A stretch of DNA of 35,633 nt. Source: Bacteroidota bacterium (GTDB lineage: Bacteria > Bacteroidota > Bacteroidia > Bacteroidales > UBA5342). Made by a program: the position numbers and the translations under genes. Of the stretch, positions 32,347-35,633 are shown one piece after another (position 1 is the first letter of the stretch; each line of letters opens with the position of its first letter). Under the pieces are notes generated by a model that was not told the origin of the DNA, ran no database searches, and was given only the letters and a program-made list of their open reading frames with translations. Location of the stretch: NCBI GenBank assembly GCA_003249935.1, contig QKHT01000060.1, positions 1-35,633 on the forward strand. Direction: 5' to 3'.

Positions 32347-33213
32347 ATGACAACACATCTTATGTACGCATTCAAAATCTCAAAAAAATCAATTTCAACG
32401 CTTATCGTTGCGGTAATCATTCACATCAACAGCATTGCAGGCGATAGAAATAAACTCATTGCCTACGACTTTGGATTAACAAAAAAAACAGTGATTGAAC
32501 GCCTGCAATACTTAGACAGTTTGGGGTTCGATGGTATTACTTTTGGCATTCGAAAACCGGCACAGATTCCGCTACTGAAGCAGTACGTAGCCAACCGTTC
32601 GGTATTGCCGGTTACAGCGGTATATGTACCCTATTCGTTTTATGCCGACAGCGCAGAACAAAAAGTATGGAAAACCGTCGCCGATTGCATCACCAATAAA
32701 GGGGCCATGCTTTGGATCATCTTCCTCGATTCGGTACCGCGTGAAACCGCAATTCTAAAACTCACCGAAATGGCTCAATACGCCAAAGATAGAAATATTA
32801 CACTGGTGCTTTACCCGCACGACAACACGTACCTTTGCGATGCGGAAAGTTCGGTATTACTGATAAAGGAGGCGGGACTTAAAAACGTATTTACTTCGTT
32901 TCATTTGTGCCACGAACTGCGCGCAGGCCATGGAAACCGACTGACCGAAGCGGCACAAAATACCGCACCATATCTTAAATTAGTATCCATTTCGGGTGCC
33001 GATACCGCAACAAGATATGCCCACAATAAATCCTGGAGCGATGTCATTAAACCTTTAGGTGAAGGCACTTTCGATTTGCACCGGTTCACCAATGCACTTA
33101 AAGCCATAGGTTATACAGGCCCGGTGGCAATTCACACATTTGGCATCGAAAAAAAACCCGGAGAGCATCTTCCCGAATCAATCAAAATCTGGCAAAAACT
33201 CGCAAATGAATAG
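32347..33213 (+). CDS. Exported xylose-isomerase-like TIM-barrel protein
   Basis: A 288-residue protein of the sugar phosphate isomerase/epimerase-like TIM-barrel superfamily. A basic start and a hydrophobic stretch (ISTLIVAVIIHINSIAG) look like a signal peptide. Barrel strands are visible in LDSLGFDGITFGI, ITLVLYPHDNTYL, VFTSFHLCHELRAG, LKLVSISGAD and GYTGPVAIHTFGI. The PLGEGTFDLHRFTNALKAIGYTGPV segment is typical. At the usual metal-ligand positions the protein has YPHD, SFHLCH and AIHTF instead of the Glu/Asp ligands of canonical members. That pattern recurs in an exported subfamily, so the reaction is uncertain. It is convergent with the DUF389 gene, with a 9-bp gap. Confidence 0.82.
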   Translation: MTTHLMYAFKISKKSISTLIVAVIIHINSIAGDRNKLIAYDFGLTKKTVIERLQYLDSLGFDGITFGIRKPAQIPLLKQYVANRSVLPVTAVYVPYSFYADSAEQKVWKTVADCITNKGAMLWIIFLDSVPRETAILKLTEMAQYAKDRNITLVLYPHDNTYLCDAESSVLLIKEAGLKNVFTSFHLCHELRAGHGNRLTEAAQNTAPYLKLVSISGADTATRYAHNKSWSDVIKPLGEGTFDLHRFTNALKAIGYTGPVAIHTFGIEKKPGEHLPESIKIWQKLANE

Positions 33214-33222
33214 CCGGTTGGT

Positions 33223-34566
33223 TCAACTTTGCTTTTCAACAAACACTTTGAGCGATGTGGTTTTGAGCCTCAATTGAAGCCACTTTTGCAATCGGGCCTT
33301 TTCGTCGGCATTAAGGCTTCCGCTCTTAACTTTTATCACAACTACCACCATTCTGTCCACTGATTCACGTTCCGAAGCATAACGAAACCCATCGGCAATG
33401 GTACATCTCATTACATTTGGGAAAAGCCCCTGAATTTCATTGGAAATAAGCTGACCTATAAGTCTGGCACTATTCAGGCTGTCGAGTTCGGCCTGCTTTA
33501 ACAATAATCGGCTGTTTAACTGCCCTATTTCGGCTTTAAGGGTTTCTATTTCAACATTTCTACCCTTCATCGCATCGAAAGAGAGGCCTTGTTTGAATAA
33601 TATTTTAGCATCTTCTATCGAAAAATCGGCAGCTTTTGCCACAATATCCTCTTTTTGACTATCGGATAACGATTCTCCGCCATAAACTAATGTGATAATC
33701 CGTTTGGCAGCATTAATATCGTTTTTAAGTAAAAAATTACCTTCAACCACACTCACATTATCCACGAATTTAGATGCATTTAACGAAAATTTTTCTTGCT
33801 GAACCAGCCGGTAACCAAAATAGATACTGGGCACCAGCGTAAGGGTCATGACCACCGAAATCCAACGGGTAACCTTCGTTTTCTGGTGCTCCTCAACTAT
33901 GGTTCGAATTGGAAAATTGAGCAATTTAGAGATCATTACCGTCGACAAAGCAATAAAAACGGTATTGATGGTAAACAGGTAGAAAGCCCCAAAAAAATAA
34001 TTCAACTGACCGGTTCCCAAACCATAGCCCGCTGTACAAAGTGGCGGCATAAGTGCCGTTGCAATAGCCACTCCGGGTATCACATTGCCTTTTTGTTTGC
34101 TGCTTATGGCCACTATACCGGCCAAACCACCAAACAGGGCTATAAGCACATCGTATATTGTTGGGCTGGTTCGCGCCAAAAGCTCGGAATGCGCGGTAGA
34201 TATTGGTGTAAGGGCAAAATAGAGCGACGAGGCTATTAGACTTGCCCCCACAGCAAAGGCAAAATTTTTAATGGCTTTGCGTAATAATAAAAAATCGTAC
34301 GTCGCCAAGCTATAGCCAATGCCGTTTATTGGTCCCATCAGCGGCGAAATAAGCATGGCACCAATGATTACAGCTGTGGAATTTACATTTAAACCCACCG
34401 AAGCAATAATGATTGCAAACATTAAAATCCATAGGTTCGTACCCTTAAATACCACATCCTTTTCGATGGTATCATGGATTTTATCGAAATTATCGTGCTC
34501 TGCTTCGAGATTAAAATAGTGCAAAACCTTAGTTACGATCTCTATCTGTTTTTGAATCATGCTCAT
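33223..34566 (-). CDS. DUF389 family membrane protein
   Basis: A 447-residue inner-membrane protein of the DUF389 (TIGR00341-like) family, with no established function. The conserved core covers about residues 45-230 with some six hydrophobic helices, including the signatures STAVIIGAMLISPLMGPINGIG and KGNVIPGVAIATALMPPLCTAGYGLG. The C-terminal half (about 250-447) is soluble, with a heptad-like stretch (IETLKAEIGQLNSRLLLKQAELDSLN, about 355-380) that should form a coiled coil. The 3' end shares a partial copy of the iterated word (GGTTCAACT, 33220-33228). It is 72 bp downstream of the VF530 gene and may be co-transcribed with it. Confidence 0.9.
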   Translation of the reverse strand: MSMIQKQIEIVTKVLHYFNLEAEHDNFDKIHDTIEKDVVFKGTNLWILMFAIIIASVGLNVNSTAVIIGAMLISPLMGPINGIGYSLATYDFLLLRKAIKNFAFAVGASLIASSLYFALTPISTAHSELLARTSPTIYDVLIALFGGLAGIVAISSKQKGNVIPGVAIATALMPPLCTAGYGLGTGQLNYFFGAFYLFTINTVFIALSTVMISKLLNFPIRTIVEEHQKTKVTRWISVVMTLTLVPSIYFGYRLVQQEKFSLNASKFVDNVSVVEGNFLLKNDINAAKRIITLVYGGESLSDSQKEDIVAKAADFSIEDAKILFKQGLSFDAMKGRNVEIETLKAEIGQLNSRLLLKQAELDSLNSARLIGQLISNEIQGLFPNVMRCTIADGFRYASERESVDRMVVVVIKVKSGSLNADEKARLQKWLQLRLKTTSLKVFVEKQS

Positions 34567-34638
34567 AAAAGTTCAATTTTATATCAATAACCAACAATTG
34601 TAAATATCATGCGTTCATTGCAAAGCCTGTTTGTAGAG

Positions 34639-34875
34639 CTAATCTTCCTCGCGCAATTGCATTAACGCCACATATAGTGCCTCCACTTTTTCGCGGGCCC
34701 AGGGGGTTTTGCGCAAAAAGGTAAGGCTCGACTTTACCGATGGGTTATCGATAAAACAGTTTATTTTAACTCTGTAAGCCAACTGTTCCCAGCCATAATG
34801 CGCCTGCAAAGTTTCTACAATTACCTGCAACGTTACCCCATGCAGCGGGTTGTTTTTTTGTTTTGGCCGAACCAT
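34639..34875 (-). CDS. VF530-family protein (small putative DNA-binding protein)
   Basis: A 78-residue protein of the VF530 family, known from a Vibrio structure and described as DNA-binding, with an alpha-helical fold. The diagnostic stretches are [39 protein letters not shown] and [14 protein letters not shown]. The open frame reaches 34911 through a TTG codon, but ATG at 34875 ([13 protein letters not shown]) gives the usual length and is preferred. It lies upstream of the DUF389 gene on the same strand. The cellular role of the family is unknown. Confidence 0.9.
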   Translation of the reverse strand: MVRPKQKNNPLHGVTLQVIVETLQAHYGWEQLAYRVKINCFIDNPSVKSSLTFLRKTPWAREKVEALYVALMQLREED

Positions 34876-35059
34876 GATACCCTTAATTTTTCTTACGGTA
34901 AAAATAAGCAAGAAAAATGGGCCGGCAAAATAGTAAAAAGCTTAACCAAAGCCAAATATTTAACGACCCATTCGGCTAAATATGACAGACTTACAGTTCA
35001 CACGGTCAATTTTACAGTTTCAAAGATTAAAACCTGAAAAAAATTCATCCATGCCAATT

Positions 35060-35074
35060 TGGAACAAAAATTGA
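35060..35074 (+). promoter_or_regulatory. Weak sigma-54-like -24/-12 element upstream of hsp20
   Basis: TGGAAC-N5-TTGA resembles TGGCAC-N5-TTGC with correct GG-to-G(C) spacing and two mismatches, one at the key -12 C. A start near 35086 would leave a 45-nt leader. No TAnnTTTG box is seen in this 255-bp gap, and nothing else in the gap is supportable. Confidence 0.2.
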
Positions 35075-35117
35075 AAGCATTCCATCGAAATTAAAATTAT
35101 TGTTTAACAAAAAAAAT

Positions 35118-35122
35118 GGAGG
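35118..35122 (+). promoter_or_regulatory. Strong Shine-Dalgarno of hsp20
   Basis: GGAGG is followed 8 bases later by the ATG. Clear Shine-Dalgarno sites are otherwise nearly absent from this window, as is usual in Bacteroidota, so this one is unusual and fixes the start. Confidence 0.7.
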
Positions 35123-35130
35123 AATAAATT

Positions 35131-35568
35131 ATGTCACTCGTAAGATTTTCTAACCAGTTTCCCGGTTTGTTCGATCGTTTTTTCGACAACGATATTTTTG
35201 ACTGGGCAAACCGCAATTTTTCGAACACCAACACCACATTACCATCGACCAACATTAAAGAGTCGAACGATGGTTATTCGGTAGAAATGGCTGCACCGGG
35301 TTTTGACAAATCGGACTTTAAGGTGGAGATTCAAAACAACCTGCTCACGATTTCTTCAGAAAAGAAGATTGAAAACGAAACCAAAGATGATGAAACATTT
35401 ACGCGTAAAGAATTCAGCTACCAATCGTTTAGCCGCTCGTTCTCGCTGCCAAACACAGTCGAAAGCAGCAAAATTTCGGCAAAATACGAAAATGGCCTAC
35501 TGAGTATTCACATCCCAAAACGCGAAGAAGCCAAACCACAACCACCAAAGCAAATAGCCATTTCATAA
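35131..35568 (+). CDS. Hsp20 / alpha-crystallin family small heat-shock protein
   Basis: A 145-residue ATP-independent holdase chaperone of the small heat-shock family, forming cytoplasmic oligomers. A variable N-terminus (FSNQFPGLFDRFFDND) leads to the alpha-crystallin beta-sandwich at about residues 40-130: GYSVEMAAPGFDKSDFKVEIQNN, LLTISSEKK, RSFSLPNTVESSKISAKYENGLL. It ends with the C-terminal IxI-type anchor (QIAIS). The gene has its own strong terminator and a strong Shine-Dalgarno, as expected for an abundant stress protein. Confidence 0.95.
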   Translation: MSLVRFSNQFPGLFDRFFDNDIFDWANRNFSNTNTTLPSTNIKESNDGYSVEMAAPGFDKSDFKVEIQNNLLTISSEKKIENETKDDETFTRKEFSYQSFSRSFSLPNTVESSKISAKYENGLLSIHIPKREEAKPQPPKQIAIS

Positions 35569-35581
35569 AGGAATAATGGAG

Positions 35582-35608
35582 GGGGTGCCAATTGGGCACC
35601 CCTTTTTT
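35582..35608 (+). terminator. Rho-independent terminator of hsp20
   Basis: GGGGTGCC pairs with GGCACCCC around a 5-nt loop, followed by six T. It starts 14 bases after the hsp20 stop. The remaining 25 bases to the window edge show nothing. Confidence 0.92.
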
Positions 35609-35633
35609 ATGCCGGGTTCTCACAAGCCGGAAA

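Noticed and set aside
1-35633. Mobile elements, prophage, CRISPR arrays, restriction or defence systems
   Set aside because: No transposase, integrase, direct-repeat array or defence gene can be read; gene content and base use look like ordinary chromosome.

Overview
The window looks like a chromosomal segment of a Bacteroidota bacterium, probably class Bacteroidia. The signs are a SusC-type TonB-dependent receptor next to a fasciclin-repeat lipoprotein, a short primary sigma factor of the Bacteroidota kind (287 aa), several TAnnTTTG (-7) promoter boxes, almost no Shine-Dalgarno sequences, a long PPi-dependent phosphofructokinase, menaquinone synthesis and a kduI/kduD uronate module. G+C is roughly 42-43% by eye. 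I see no insertion sequences, phage genes, CRISPR arrays, tRNAs or rRNAs.

Layout. 1-3464 (minus): a polymer-uptake locus of fasciclin lipoprotein followed by a SusC-like receptor cut by the left edge. 4001-5647 (minus): pfp with its own terminator. 5750-10437 (minus): a tight run priA - LMW phosphatase - fructosamine-kinase family - menA, with overlapping stops and starts. 10617-12204 (plus): rpoD, terminator, rpe. 12310-16649 (plus): secreted C69 dipeptidase, rsmG, a YgjP-like metalloprotease and dGTPase. 16646-18132 (minus): OprB-like porin and a cold-shock protein. 18387-19616 (plus): a THUMP-type rRNA methyltransferase behind the best promoter in the window, abutting a convergent DUF255/YyaL-like gene. 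21753-22679 (minus): mdh. 22933-23280 (plus): a small membrane protein. 23360-27325 (minus): a LacI regulator - kduI - kduD - DUF4861 operon with two LacI-type operator sites upstream. 27589-29223 (plus): an unrecognised membrane-anchored protein with three repeated beta units. 29306-32182 (minus): a PocR/4xPAS hybrid-less histidine kinase. 32347-33213 (plus): an exported TIM-barrel protein. 33223-34875 (minus): DUF389 and VF530 genes. 35131-35568 (plus): Hsp20 with an atypically strong Shine-Dalgarno.

How genes work together. The kdu operon turns the unsaturated uronate product of pectin-type lyases into 2-keto-3-deoxygluconate, under a LacI regulator that probably also controls itself. The LMW phosphatase and fructosamine-kinase genes overlap by one base and fit a two-step protein deglycation (repair) route. 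The rest is mainly housekeeping: replication restart, dNTP control, ribosome methylation, central carbon metabolism and quinone synthesis.

The most unusual signal is not a gene. A short, partly palindromic word, GGTTCANCC (most often GGTTSAACC or GGTTCAGCC), occurs 19 times by hand count between 5.9 and 30.3 kb on both strands, in different reading frames and in several intergenic gaps. About one would be expected by chance from base composition. It looks like a highly iterated genomic word of unknown function.
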